A DNA stretch of 64,000 nt, taken from NCBI RefSeq assembly GCF_900497805.2, contig NW_020946557.1, positions 8,058,487 through 8,122,486 on the forward strand, in the 5' to 3' direction. Positions 22,292 to 32,830 of the stretch are shown one piece after another (positions within the stretch are counted from its first letter, which is position 1; each line of letters opens with the position of its first letter). The stretch is from Vombatus ursinus (taxonomy: Eukaryota; Chordata; Mammalia; Diprotodontia; Vombatidae). Below the pieces are notes generated by a model that did not search any database, was not told the origin of the DNA, and saw only the letters and a list, made by a program, of their open reading frames with translations. A program made the position numbers and the translations under genes.

Positions 22292-22512
22292 CATTTATCT
22301 GACTCAGTTGATAGAGTGCCAGGCCTGGAGTCAGGAAGACCTGAGTTCAGATCCAGCCTCGGACACTCACCAGCTGTGTGACCCTGGGCAAGTCAATTAG
22401 CTTCTATTTGCCTTAATCCATTGGAGATGGAAATGGCAAACCACTCCAGTATCTTGGCCAAGAAAACCCCATACCTGGTCAAGAAGAGCCAGACATGACT
22501 GAACAACAGCAT
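22292..22512 (+). mobile_element. Marsupial SINE, long form
   Basis: ATAGAGTGCCAGGCCTGGAGTC, GACCTGAGTTCAGATCCAG, CTGTGTGACCCTGGGCAAGTC, GGCAAACCACTCCAG and ACATGACTGAACAACAG give the full long-form order in sense orientation. Confidence 0.92.
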
Positions 22513-22590
22513 AACTATATGCATATATGTATGCATGTATATGTGTATATATACACACATGTACACACATACACACACATATCTATATCT
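22513..22590. repeat. (CATA)n low-complexity tract
   Basis: Irregular TATGCATATATG and ACACACATA units, probably grown from the tail of the preceding SINE. Confidence 0.9.
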
Positions 22591-22734
22591 ATGTATCTTG
22601 TAGTCATCCGTGTTGGCATAGATAGCCTCTAAGGTCCTTTCCAGTTCTAAATCTATGATTATCATCATTACATTAGTGGTATATTATATGTAACATATAG
22701 TAATTTTGATCATATTTTTATGTTAAAGTGAGAG

Positions 22735-22960
22735 GAAGTATGGTATAATAGATAGAAAATAAGCTCCATAATCAGAAAGATCCTGGTTCAAGTTCTGCCC
22801 ATGCCACATTCTGAGTGTGGGACCTTGATGAAATCCCTTACTTAGGCTGTTGGTGCCCCAGGCAACTCCCTAAGACTTTAGACTCAACGCTTGTAGATCC
22901 CTTGGCTATCTGCATTGATAAAGGGAGTTTCTTCCAGCTATGAAACTGCAAGTTAGGCCA
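22735..22960 (+). mobile_element. tRNA-derived SINE with a non-MIR 3' body
   Basis: A MIR-like head (AAAGATCCTGGTTCAAGTTCTGCC, GGGACCTTGATGAAATCCCTTACTTAGG) is followed by CAGGCAACTCCCTAAGACTTTAGACTC and GATAAAGGGAGTTTCTTCC. The same 3' body, diverged, appears at about 42195-42395, so this is a separate marsupial SINE family. Confidence 0.65.
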
Positions 22961-24599
22961 AAAAACAAGTGGAAATAGACCAGTCAATCAACAAATATTT
23001 ATTAAGCACCTACAATGTACCAGTCACTCTGCTAGATCTTCCATGTGTTTGTCAGGGGAAAAATGAGTTTCCATTCATAAATCAGTCTCATGTTCTTACT
23101 TTGTGAAGAGTAATCATTAATTTGAGTAAGACCTTGTGCTTTGTTTACAAGGTGTTAGCACATTAATGTTGTCCTGGCTGTGAAATATAAGATGAATAAA
23201 ATTCAAATGTATTTCTGAAATTTTAACACATTGTTTTTCACTAATTGCCATCTATGGGTTTTCATCAAGATATAGCATCTGCTTTGGACAAACAAATCAT
23301 TGACCTTGACAGAAAAAGTGTAAACAGGAGCCTCTTTCCTGAGTCAGCTAATGGGTTCATTCTTTCAGAATTTAAGAATCCATTTCATATTGATGGAAAT
23401 GTTCTTCTTTTCTTGCTCTCTACTTCTACCCCGAAATAAAAGGCATTGTCTGCTTTCACTGGAACTAGAGGGAAATTCCTTCCATTACGAGATTCAAACA
23501 GGATGCTGAAAAAAAGATGCGAGTGAATTAGAGTATGGTTCAATGCCTCCAACTTCAAATGAAGGAACAAAGTTTTCTTGACATTGCTGTTGTCATTGTG
23601 TCTTTTCTAGATGCTCAAAAGTTACGTCAGCATGTGAAGTCTAGCACTAACACTCCTTCATCCTTGTTATTTTCCTTATGGAGCAGCTGCCTTGTCAGTC
23701 TGGGTTGGACATTGAAATGTACTGATTTAACAGGACATTTCTGTTTACTGAGATGCATTCCTTTATCAAAACAGAAAATAAAAGAAAAATTTTAAAGTGT
23801 GTGGGGTAGGGGAGAGAGGAACTAACTAGATTTAATTGTAAAAAGGCATTTCTTGGGAAGAATAATTTGGCACAGCACATATGTTTCTACTGTCTGTGCA
23901 GCTCTGAGTGATGGTGTTTAGAGGGTACCTGTTGTATGTAGAAGAGAGCTTGACAGATCTTGTCACAGAGGCTTTGGGAAAAGGTTAGTGCCTCTTGAAC
24001 TGGGGAGGTTTCAAAAAAGCAGCAGCCTAAATGGCTCCATAGAGGAATGGGGGAGGGATGGACAGAGTGGCTCTGATGGAATGGACAGAGCAGCTTTAAT
24101 GTGCTAATGAGGGAAAGCCCAGATGCCAGCAGTGATCAGAGGAGCTCTTTGTGACTCCGGGTCTTTTGAGATGGCTGCAGTCTCTGTCCTTATCGTGGAT
24201 CGTGCTGCAGGCAGGGAGAAACACTGGCACTCAAAGAGGTGCTCTCCTTTTTTACTTCGACAGATAGCCTTACCAATCAACTAGTGAATGCTGAAGAGCG
24301 CTGAATGGATTGAGGAAAATCATAGAGTGGGGAGGGGTTAGGGGAGAAGAAGGGAAGAAAGGGAAGGAGGCTGCTGCTGGGTGATTGTGTTTTGCTCAAC
24401 TTAAACAAATGGTGGTGCTCTCTGGCCCTGCTGAGGTTGGTGAGAAGAGTTCCAGTCAGTCCAATAGTCAGTGGTCATATCCTTCAAATTGGGGGGGTCA
24501 GTTTTTGAGTGGAGGTCAGTTAAAAACCAAATAAAATTAGAAATGACCACAGTGATTTCTTTTCTTGAAAATAATTATGAATGCCTTTTATGTTTATAT
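22961..24599. other. Intronic DNA with candidate regulatory block at 24000-24330
   Basis: No gene is seen. Between about 24000 and 24330 the sequence is complex, repeat-free and moderately GC-rich, with closely spaced homeodomain-type cores (TTAATGTGCTAATGA at 24097-24110) and E-box-like motifs. The short frames at 23245-23880 have no recognisable domain. Confidence 0.4.
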
Positions 24600-24826
24600 T
24601 GTTGTTCAGTACTGGTCAACTCTTCATGACTCCATCTAGGGTTTTCTTGGCAGAGATAAAAGAGTGGTTTGCCATTTCCTTCTCTAGCTCATTTGACAGA
24701 TAAGGAAACTGAGGCAAACTGTGGCCAGGGTCACACAGCTAGAAAGTGTCTGCGACCAGATTTGAACTCAGAAAGATGAGTATTCCTGACTCCAGGCCCA
24801 GCACTCTATCCACTGTGCCACCTATG
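24600..24826 (-). mobile_element. Marsupial SINE, long form
   Basis: TTGTTCAGTACTGGTCAACTC, GTGGTTTGCCATTTCCTTCTC, CCAGGGTCACACAGCTAG and CTATCCACTGTGCCACCT, antisense. Confidence 0.9.
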
Positions 24827-24869
24827 TTTACATCACAGTCATTTCTAGGTATACTTCAATATATCTCCA

Positions 24870-25540
24870 ATTACACCTTCTCTGGTAACAAAGCAAAGTG
24901 GTTAAGTAAAAACAACAGATGAAGTGATCATGTCTGACAATGTATTTGATATTCTGCCTCAGTAGTTTCTCACTTCTCTAGTGAAAGGAGTATGATAACA
25001 TTTCATCTGTTTTCTGGGACCAAGATTTGCTATTAAAATTATAACAGCCAGAATTCAGCTTTCTTTTTGTGTTCTTTTAATTTGCATCTTTGTAGCCATT
25101 GTGCTTGTCTTTCTTCTTGTCCTACTTTCTTTGCATCAGGTCATATCAATCTTTCTGTTTCTCTGGATTCCTCACATTCATCATTTCTTACTACATAATA
25201 CTATTCTTTTGCATTTATACACACACTTTTTTCTCCAACTGATGGGTGTGAATTTTATCTCCAGTTCTTTGCTACCTCAAAAAAGGGCTGCTAGGAATAT
25301 TTTGCCCTATATGGGTTCTTTATCCCTTTCTCTCTCTCTTTACTCTCTTCCTTCTTCTCTCTCTCTCTTTTTCTCTCTCTTCTTCAAGGTATATACCCAA
25401 TGGTGGGATTGCCAGGTCAAAGGATATGAACCAGTGAGTTCTTTGATGGGGAATGCCATGATTAGATACTTATTTCCATCTCATACTTTCAGGTTATTAG
25501 ATTTTCTGGAAACTTCTGACCAAAGCTATAATTTTCATTC
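24870..25540 (-). mobile_element. Old L1 3' end
   Basis: Antisense L1-like sequence. It runs from an A-rich 3' part (GTCTGACAATGTATTTGATATTC) through TTGCATCAGGTCATATCAATC and CAACTGATGGGTGTGAATTTTATC to TATACCCAATGGTGGGATTGCCAGGTCAAAGG, the ORF2 C-terminal region on the minus strand. A TC-rich microsatellite (25321-25387) has expanded inside it. The 148-codon plus-strand frame at 25101-25547 is antisense to it. Confidence 0.75.
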
Positions 25541-26114
25541 TACTTAGTGCTATCTTTCTCTTTAATATCTACCTTTTCTTTTTTAAAAATTTTTTCTTTT
25601 ATTTTTTATACCTACCTTTTCTAAATGAATCTTTATGAAAATATGAAATGGCAAAGATGACATGGAAGAAGGTCTTTAGCATTCTGACTGTCCCTCAAAA
25701 ACTCACATACATTTAGACCAGTAAAGATATTTTTCTGTCATGGAGAGCATTGTGCTATAGACTTTATGGCTTGGGAATGAACTGCTACCACTACTTTCTA
25801 GGTACCTTTTGCATCCTGGCACTCCTCATTTCTCATTTCTCATAGTTGGCCCCAAGACTCCTTCTCCCTGAACTAGCACCATTGACTGGTTCTAGCTGTT
25901 ACTGAAGCCCCTCTTTCTTTCCCACCCAATAGCAGAATTGGACCTATTCCAGAGCCAATGGCTACCAAACACTTTTCTTTGGTTTCAACTACTGCTTCAA
26001 CTTATTTTCTAATGCAAGGCCATGAATCATGTACTTTGCTGAGACCCCTCACTTCCTTAAAGATGAATACCCAAATTAAGTATTTCTTAACAAAAATAAA
26101 ATAAAATTTAAAAG

Positions 26115-26139
26115 TGTATATATATATATATATATGTAT

Positions 26140-26171
<32 letters not shown>

Positions 26172-26174
26172 GTG
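26115..26174. repeat. (TA)n(CA)n microsatellite
   Basis: GTATATATATATATATATATGTATA followed by about 24 bases of CA repeats and ATATATATGTG; partly self-complementary. Positions 25541-26114 have no recognised feature. Confidence 0.95.
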
Positions 26175-26392
26175 CAGGATCATATCATCAACTATAACTT
26201 GTTAGTGACTTCTTATGTATACTCATGCTGAGCTCACTCACCATGAGTTCTAGATCTCCACATTTCTCCTGGACACATTTTCTTCCTTGAAAGAGACTAT
26301 AGGGAACTAAAAAATATGTTATTCAGATATAGGCTGTAACTGCAGTTCCTCATCCTAGTCTCCTAATACAATAACACTATGAAGGGAGACAC

Positions 26393-26930
26393 TGGTTGGT
26401 TGTTGTCCTTCATTCTCGAAGAGGACCAAAATGACATCACTATGCTAGAGTCAAGTTATGGTGTATCGGACTATGACTGATCAGACAAATACGAGCTGAG
26501 AAGGCTCTACCACAGGTCAGGCACAAATAGTACACGTTACCGTTTGGGGTGGTTTCTCTAAGTCTTCATATCTTGCATTTCTCTTGAGCTATTTCAATTC
26601 CGCTTTGCTCATAGAGCACAGCACCTGCTCTGATGTGGGCACACCATGCTGAGTGGTCCTGTGCCAGTGTCTCCCATGTCATACAATCAATTCCAAAGTT
26701 CTTAAGAGAGACCTTGAGAGTGTCCTTGTATTGCTCCTTCTGACCACCATGTGAACCCTTGCCCTGTGTTGAGTTCTCCATAAAATAGTCTTTTTGGCAA
26801 GCATGTGTTTTACATTTGAACAACATGGCTAGCCCATCAAAGTTGCACTCTCTGAAGCAGAGTCGGAATACCTGGCAGTTTAGTTCGAGAAAGTAGACAG
26901 TAGGACATTGAACAAAACAGAGTTCCTGAT
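26393..26930 (-). mobile_element. RTE-like LINE, 3' end of ORF2
   Basis: The minus strand encodes GSHGGQKEQYKDTLKVSLKNFGID, TWETLAQDHSAW and AHIRAGA in one frame of 129 codons (26566-26955). This is the conserved C-terminal tail of a non-LTR retrotransposon (consensus style GKRSHGGQKKRYKDTLK). Upstream of it in the same frame are the finger-like residues C-FRLCFREC. The 3' end at 26393-26430 reads GGTTGTTGTCCTTCATTCTCG on the plus strand. 5'-truncated, ending at a CA repeat (26931-26954). I assign it to the RTE/related clade from memory. Confidence 0.72.
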
Positions 26931-27068
26931 CACACACACACACACACACACACATTCACTCATATCTAGGCCCCTAACTACAAAATGTCAGACTCCAGCC
27001 CTAACTGACACTATTGCAATAATCTTTTGTGATAAACCTAGCAATGAGTCTAATTCCTAGTCTAATCC

Positions 27069-27146
27069 CAGGGGTGGGGAACCTGTAGCCTCTAGGCCAC
27101 ATGTGGCCCTTTAGGTCCTCAAGTGTAGCCCTTTGACTGAATCCTT
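27069..27146 (+). mobile_element. hAT element, left-end fragment
   Basis: CAGGGGTGGGGAACC at 27069-27083 and the following bases (GGCCACATGTGGCCCTTTAGGTCCTCAAGTG, CCCTTTGACTGAATCC) are the left arm of the same family as the complete copy at 1079-1281. The sequence diverges after CTGAATCC. I find neither the matching right end nor an 8-bp duplication, so the copy is broken. Confidence 0.88.
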
Positions 27147-27149
27147 GAT

Positions 27150-27465
27150 GGCATCCTCTTGGTCCCTTAAGAGCATAAAAGTCCCACACCCTTCTAGTTA
27201 GGGCTCTTCTGATGGCCAAATATCCAAAGACCACACCAGTCACCATACCACTATACCCTCCCCTGCTGATTAGACGTATTTCCATAAGGAAAGGCAGTGG
27301 TTGAGGAGGATGGGTTACAAAATGCATCTATAGAAGCTCAGTGCCACTGTACCCTTGTTGCATATCTTTGCTGGGTCAGCGCAAAATAAACATCTTTTTG
27401 TCAAATGCTCAATGACTTATGAGTGCTTCATTTTGTCTCAGTATTGAACCTGAACTAACAGGTGC
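27150..27465 (+). mobile_element. Possible solo-LTR fossil
   Basis: About 315 bp directly after the hAT fragment. It has an AATAAA-type signal in its last quarter (near 27386), followed by about 80 bp ending in CTAACA. The layout resembles U3-R-U5 of an old endogenous retroviral LTR, without internal sequence. Family and age cannot be given; old and broken if real. Confidence 0.25.
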
Positions 27466-27484
27466 TGGCATCAGGCCCATCTCT

Positions 27485-28172
27485 AATGCTTTCTAATTGA
27501 TTTCATAGTCTTCAGTATCTTCCCTCTCAAATCTGTCCTCTACAGAACTTCCAAATTGCTATTGCTAAAACACAAATCTGACCATGACATTTGCCTGCTC
27601 AAAAAAGCCTTCTTACTTCTAGGATAAAATACAAACTTTAAAAATTTGGCTTTTAAAGACCTTCACAATCTGACTTCAGTCTGTCTTTTCAGGCTTACTG
27701 TACATTATTCCCCTTCATGAAAGGGAAGGAAAGAAAAAAAAATATGTATTAAGGACTTACTATGTGCCAGGCATCATACTAAGCTTCATGCCCTTTATGG
27801 CATGAAGCCATAACAAGCTCTGTTTGCTGTTCCTCATGGAGGATATCCCATCTCCTGTCTCTGTGCTTTTTTGCCTGTGACTCATTCCCTCCTTATCTTT
27901 GCCTCATAGACTGTCTAGCTGCTTTTGAAACTGAGCTCAGGTGCCCCATACTACCTGAGGTCTTTCCTAAGCCTCTCAGTTGCTAGTGCCCTCCCCTCTC
28001 AGAAATTATGTTGTATATACTTTGCATTTAATTTTCTATGTATGTGTTATTTACCCTTGATAAAATGAAAGCCCCTTGAGGGAAAGGACTATTTCATTTT
28101 TGTCTTTGTGTCCACAGGGCCTACCATGATCCCTGGTACATAGCAAGACTTTAATACATGATTTTTTGGTGA
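27485..28172 (+). mobile_element. L2 LINE 3' end
   Basis: L2 order is clear: ACTTCCAAATTGCTATTGCTAAAACACAAATCTGACCATG, GATAAAATACAAACTT, CCTTCACAATCTGACTTCAG, CTGTGCTTTTTTGCC, CTTTCCTAAGCCTCTC and the tail GAAAGCCCCTTGAGGG to GCAAGACTTTAATACATG. It is interrupted at 27721-27783. Confidence 0.88.
27721..27783 (-). mobile_element. Short SINE fragment inside L2
   Basis: About 63 bp (AAAAAAAAATATGTATTAAGGACTTACTATGTGCCAGGCATC) resembling a MIR-family 3' end in antisense orientation. CTTCATG occurs on both sides (about 27714-27720 and 27784-27790), consistent with a target-site duplication. Confidence 0.6.
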
Positions 28173-29284
28173 AGGAATTGCCTCTTATTTACTCAGCTAA
28201 TTTCTTTCTCTTCTTCCCACCCCGTGTGCTGCTCCTACTCAACATCCACTTGTAAACCAATGGGGTTCCTAATTTCTTGAAATTCCTTGTTATACATCAT
28301 ATGTTGTTCTCTCCTCTTTACTTTCCTGGTTTTTGCAACTGTACAATCTCTTTGACCAGAATAGCTCTTTCTCTATACCCCTTCCTTCAGCATATTCAGG
28401 GGCTAGTTTCTATCACCAGACTATCACAAACACCAGTGTCAAGAGTACATCCTAGTGCTTCTTAATTAAGGGGCATAAATAGAAGCTTCAGGCAGATATA
28501 TTCCCTCACCACCTCCAATGCACAGCTGTTTCCTCTTTCGTAGTGTTTTTAGACTCTATACATATCTTTCCTATTATCCTTTTCTTTCATTTCTTTCCAG
28601 ATGTAGATGGAAACCTATCATGAAGACTTCTGAGAAGGAAATGTCACCACATTCCATACTGAGAATTTTATAATGTCACATTAGAGTGCATTCTGGCTAT
28701 AAGTTTTCTCATATTCAATACATTCATGAAGTTCAAATTCCTTGGTGTTGATTTACCTACAATGTGGCTTTCTTGTAAAGTGTGGTTATAATCAATCGTC
28801 AACAAGTATCTATTAAGGACATTCTATGCTCTAGGTAGGTACTGTGCTAGTTGGTTCTTGAACTGAGCTCAAGGAAACTGTATTCTATGAGAAGGAAATA
28901 AGGAAGGAATATATTCTATGCATGGACAGCTTATACAAAGGTACCATTATTTTGGTATTTATTTCTATCCCCAGAAATATTCCCCTTTCCCTACCTACAA
29001 ATGGTTCAATTACAAAATTTATCTAATACTTCAAATAGTTTGTTTCAATTAGTTTCTCTACCTACAAACAGTTCAACTGTAACATTTATTTGATACTTAA
29101 TGCTTCGAATAGTTTGTGATTTCATTGATGAGATTATTCCATTTCCACGTGAATTGCTATGGCCAAAAAAAAAAAAAAGTCATCACCTGGTGCCTAACTG
29201 GCTCTCAGAAGTGCAGTCCTTTTCTGGGATCATATTCAAAAACAAATTAGACCTAAGGAGATAATGTGTGTGAAGTACTTAGAA
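28173..29284. other. Intronic DNA, nothing recognised
   Basis: No gene. A CAACAAGTATCTATTAAGGACATTCTATG stretch at about 28799 may be an old SINE end. A-run at 29166-29178. Confidence 0.45.
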
Positions 29285-29400
29285 AACATTAGAATGTAAG
29301 CTCCTTGAGGGCAGGGACTTGTTTCACTTTTGTATTTGTAATCTATAGGCACTTTGTGACTGGCACATAATAAACCCTTAATCACTTGATTAAAACTTTG
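29285..29400 (+). mobile_element. L2 LINE tail
   Basis: ACATTAGAATGTAAGCTCCTTGAGGGCAGGGACTTG and CTGGCACATAATAAACCCTTAATCACTTG are the last ~110 bp of L2. Confidence 0.85.
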
Positions 29401-30323
29401 TAACATCAAGCTGTCATTATTACAACTGGCCAGTTTGTGCTTTACAAGCATAGCTTTTGAGAGTCGAGAGTCCGTCTCAGAGTTAATATGAGGCAACGGA
29501 GAAGGACTTGGATGGTGGTAAATCACTGTCCTTTTAAAGATAGTGTTTCTTGGTTTTAAAACTTTCCTCAATGTTTATCTCCTGATATTCCAAAAAAACT
29601 TGAATATTTTTTCCATCAAAATCTCCCTTTTTATACTTTTTCTTTATGTTTTATGCTTTCTAACCTTAATTGGACACATTAGTTTCAGAAAAAAAGTGAG
29701 TGACCTCCTGATCAAAAGCCAGCAAAAAGTGATAAGTTGAAAGTATTTCAGACATTGAGGGTCTTATTTATACAATTTCTAGAAAATGGATCGTTTTCAG
29801 CCCTAATGTTGATAAATGGATAAATGGATAAATCATTTGTGTCCAATACAAGACTATAATTATTACATTCCTTGCTCCAAAGTTAATTGTAACCTGAAAG
29901 CTGGCAATAGATGATGTCATAAGGAAAGCAATGTTTAAAACATTTATACCAAGGGGCATTCAATTGCTAAGCTTAGATATGCATTTATAAAGGGAAATGG
30001 TGACTTGTAGTTATATGGGAAAGAGAAAGAATGAAGAGATTATGTGTGATGCAAATATATTTGGCTATGGGTTAGCTGGAGGTGAGGTATTTCTTTGCAG
30101 AATTGCTCCACCTTCTCCTCTCTTAATTTGACACATCTGGCATGTCGCTCCAAGTGAGTGATTCAAGAATTGGAAGGTTTTCTTCCCTTCCATATACATT
30201 CTCTCTTTCCAGAAGGTGTTAATGGGGAGATTAGATACTTAAAGGAAGCAAAGATTTTGAGAAAGTTGAAAGTTGGGAAAAGATTTTCTAAGAGCAAGTC
30301 CTGAGTTTTAAGGATCAAGGATT
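29401..30323. other. Intronic DNA, nothing recognised
   Basis: AT-rich sequence without a gene or named repeat. A triple GATAAATG unit lies at about 29810-29835. Confidence 0.45.
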
Positions 30324-30340
30324 CAAATGCATCTTATTTC

Positions 30341-30495
30341 AGGTTTTTGTTTTTTTTTTGGCTAGGCAATGGGGTTAAGTGACTTGCCCAGAGTCACACA
30401 GCTAGTGAGTGTTATGTGTCTGAGGCCGGATTTGAACTCAGGTCTAACCTGATTGCAGGGCCGGTGCTCTATCCACTGCACCACCTAGCTGCCCC
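30341..30495 (-). mobile_element. Marsupial SINE with intact duplication
   Basis: T-run, then GGCAATGGGGTTAAGTGACTTGCCC to GTGCTCTATCCACTGCACCACCTAGCTGCCCC. A perfect 17-bp target-site duplication (CAAATGCATCTTATTTC at 30324-30340 and 30496-30512) flanks it. This is the best preserved SINE insertion in the window. Confidence 0.95.
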
Positions 30496-30619
30496 CAAAT
30501 GCATCTTATTTCCATAGGTACACTTCCCACATTAGGCATTTTGGACTCCAGATATCACTTGTTAAACTCAGATAAAGATGTATTAAGCACTTGTTATATG
30601 AAAAGCAAGGACCTAACAA

Positions 30620-30765
30620 ATAAACAGTTGTCTCCCCCATTAGACTATGAGCAATTTAAGAGCAAGGAGAGACTATACTTTGCCTTTCTTTGTATCCCCA
30701 GCACAGGGCCTGGCACATAATAAGCATATTATTAAATATTTATGGACTGACTTGTCTAGAAGAGG
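30620..30765 (+). mobile_element. L2 LINE tail
   Basis: CCCCATTAGACTATGAGCAATTTAAGAGCA, TTGTATCCCCAGCACAGGGCCTGGCACATAATAAG and ATTTATGGACTGAC: the end of L2. Confidence 0.85.
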
Positions 30766-31219
30766 GGTCAACAGACTATCTAGAATGGGATGCCAAGTTA
30801 TTGACTCTATTTCTGTTGTGCATATAGGGATTATAGGGCAGGAAAGAAGTAGGCAAGGGACAAATATGTTTCCCTAACACACTCTACCTGTTACAGATTC
30901 ATCTGCTGGTAACAGGCTCATCATTTAAAAAAGCAAAAACATTCTTGAAGGGATTATTGAGATCAGGAAGTATTTAATGGGTGCTCACTGTCTACAAGGC
31001 ACACTGTTAGAAGCTATGGAAATACGTTGAAGTTCCAGGCAAGGTCCTATCCTTATGGGACCTCCTAGGAAGATGTACATGCCTTAGTTTGCTCATATGT
31101 AAAAGGAGGAAGTTGGATTTCATGGCTTCTAAGGTCTCTTTCAGCTCTAGAGCTATGATCCTATGATTAGGTCAGCTTGATAATATTTTGGTAAATAAGT
31201 GAATATAGTAAACCATATA
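30766..31219. other. Intronic DNA, degraded MIR-like pieces
   Basis: No gene. About 31080-31165 (TTTGCTCATATGTAAAAGGAGGAAGTTGGATT) looks like a MIR-related 3' part. Confidence 0.5.
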
Positions 31220-31463
31220 GGGGCAGCTATGTGGTGCAGTGGATAGAACAATGGGCTTACAATCAAGAAGACTACTCTTCCTGAGTTCAAATCTGGCCTC
31301 AGTCACTTATTAGCTGTGTGACCCTGGGCAAGTCATTTAATCCTGTTTGCCTCAGTTTCCTCATCTGTCAAATGAACTGGAGAAGGAAATGGCAAACTAC
31401 TCCAGTATCTTTGCCAAGAAAACCCTAGATGGGGTCTTGAAGAGTCATAACAACAACAACAAA
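31220..31463 (+). mobile_element. Marsupial SINE, long form, full length
   Basis: Starts GGGGCAGCTATGTGGTGCAGTGGATAGAAC, passes GAGTTCAAATCTGGCCTCAGTCAC, CTGTGTGACCCTGGGCAAGTC and GGCAAACTACTCCAGTATC, and ends AAGAGTCATAACAACAACAAC. Complete head to tail. Confidence 0.95.
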
Positions 31464-32208
31464 ACTGTATACATTTGGATATATCGAGGGGAAAAAAATC
31501 ACATAAAACTCACATTGTTTTCAAATCTCTGCCCTGGAAAATACAATGGGACAATCTGGAGGAGCAAGAAAGTAGCAGCAACTTTCTTTCTTTTTTTCTT
31601 TAGATTGTTAAAGATGACTCTCTTTCCCTTCCTCTCCTAGTCAGTCTTGTTCTTGACTAAGGAAAGTTAATTTTTTTATCGTGTTGGTATGGGGTTGGTA
31701 ATATGCGGTTCTGTAACTATATCAAATCTATGCTTACCTAAGGAGAGTCCATAAAATAATTAAGTATTTAATCTCATATTGCTAGTATTCCTGCATGGGT
31801 GCCTGTAGTTACTGCAGTGAGGTCAGCAGTAAGCCCCCAAATGTGAAATGCTGATGTGACATAAATGTGTGCTCAGGGGAAGATGATTAACTGGAAGACA
31901 AGCTAACCTCAGCAATAAGAAATACAACCCCACACCCCGCAGGAATTGTCTTAGTGTTTACAGGTGACAAATTTTACACTGTGAGATTTTTGTTTTAAAA
32001 ATCGAGCAAGGAAAGGGAAAAACAAAATAGGTATTTGGTGAAGTAAATGTTCTTTCCTCTGCTCCTTCCTTGTCTTCGCTCCCTTCCTATCCCACTGGAA
32101 ATAGAAGTTGCTTCTCTCATTACCTGCTGTTAGTGCCTTCCTCTCTCCCTCTCTCCATCAAAATGGATGATCTTGTTGCCTTCAGTCAAAGGAAAGGGAA
32201 AATCTGTC
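31464..32208. other. Intronic DNA, nothing recognised
   Basis: No gene or named repeat. Positions 31780-31930 are complex and repeat-free. Confidence 0.45.
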
Positions 32209-32216
32209 TATTTTAA

Positions 32217-32399
32217 GGGTTTTTAACATGGGGTCTGAATTTTTTTTAATAAATATTTTGATAACTGTATTTCAATATAATTGGTTTCCTTTGCAATTCT
32301 ATATATTTTATGCATTTAAAAACACAATTCTGAGAAGACCATAGGATTTACCAGACTGCCAAAGGGATCCATGACACCAAAGAAGGTTGAATTTTTGAT
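32217..32399. mobile_element. hAT-type DNA transposon, old non-autonomous copy
   Basis: The left end AGGGTTTTTAACATGGGGTC and right end CCATGACACCAAAGAAGGTTGAATTTTT are diverged inverted repeats of a CAGGGGTTCTTAACC-type hAT family known across mammals. The middle contains ATTGGTTTCCTTTGCAATTCTAT and ACCAGACTGCCAAAGGGATCCATGACAC. Flanking 8-mers CTATTTTA (32209-32216) and CTATTTCA (32400-32407) differ at one base, as expected for an old 8-bp duplication. Confidence 0.82.
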
Positions 32400-32664
32400 C
32401 TATTTCAAGGCAGTCTCTCTACTGCTAAGGGAGAGAAGCAGGGAAAAAGGAATAGAGGTCATCCATATTGCTCTCTTGGTGTGGAGGGTGGATTTTGGAA
32501 GCGAGATAAGCTCATAGAACACGTATCCTATCTTTATAGAATGCAGGGAAAGGGCTTCTAGCCCTGGCAAAGTTCACAAGTATCCTTGCCTATCTATGCC
32601 AGAGTCAAGCTATCTTAATGCTCCCTTATGTATCTAGGATAGAAAGCGCATCACTTTGGGAGGG

Positions 32665-32830
32665 TTTGGATTCATAGGATTGAAAGCAGGAAGGGACCTT
32701 AGAAGCCATCTAGTACAACCCTCTCATTCTACAAATGAAGAAACTCAGAGAAGTTAAATGACTTATCCAAGGTCACGTATGTAATAAGCACCAGAAAGTG
32801 GTCTGAAGAGTTCTGATTTGCCTCCACTGT
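32665..32830 (-). mobile_element. MIR-family SINE
   Basis: AGCAGGAAGGGACCTTAGAAGCCATCTAGTACAACC, CAAATGAAGAAACTCAGAGAAG and CTTATCCAAGGTCACGTATG. Positions 32408-32664 and 32831-33432 hold no recognised feature. Confidence 0.78.

Noticed and set aside
22393-22668. 91-codon minus-strand frame with a YVCVCVYMCVY run
   Set aside because: Spans a SINE and a CATA microsatellite.
25101-25547. 148-codon frame resembling a membrane protein
   Set aside because: Antisense of old L1 sequence with a TC-rich microsatellite; the hydrophobic look comes from base composition.
26566-26955. 129-codon minus-strand frame as a host gene
   Set aside because: The residues match the conserved tail of an RTE-like LINE ORF2, and the first residues come from a CA repeat.
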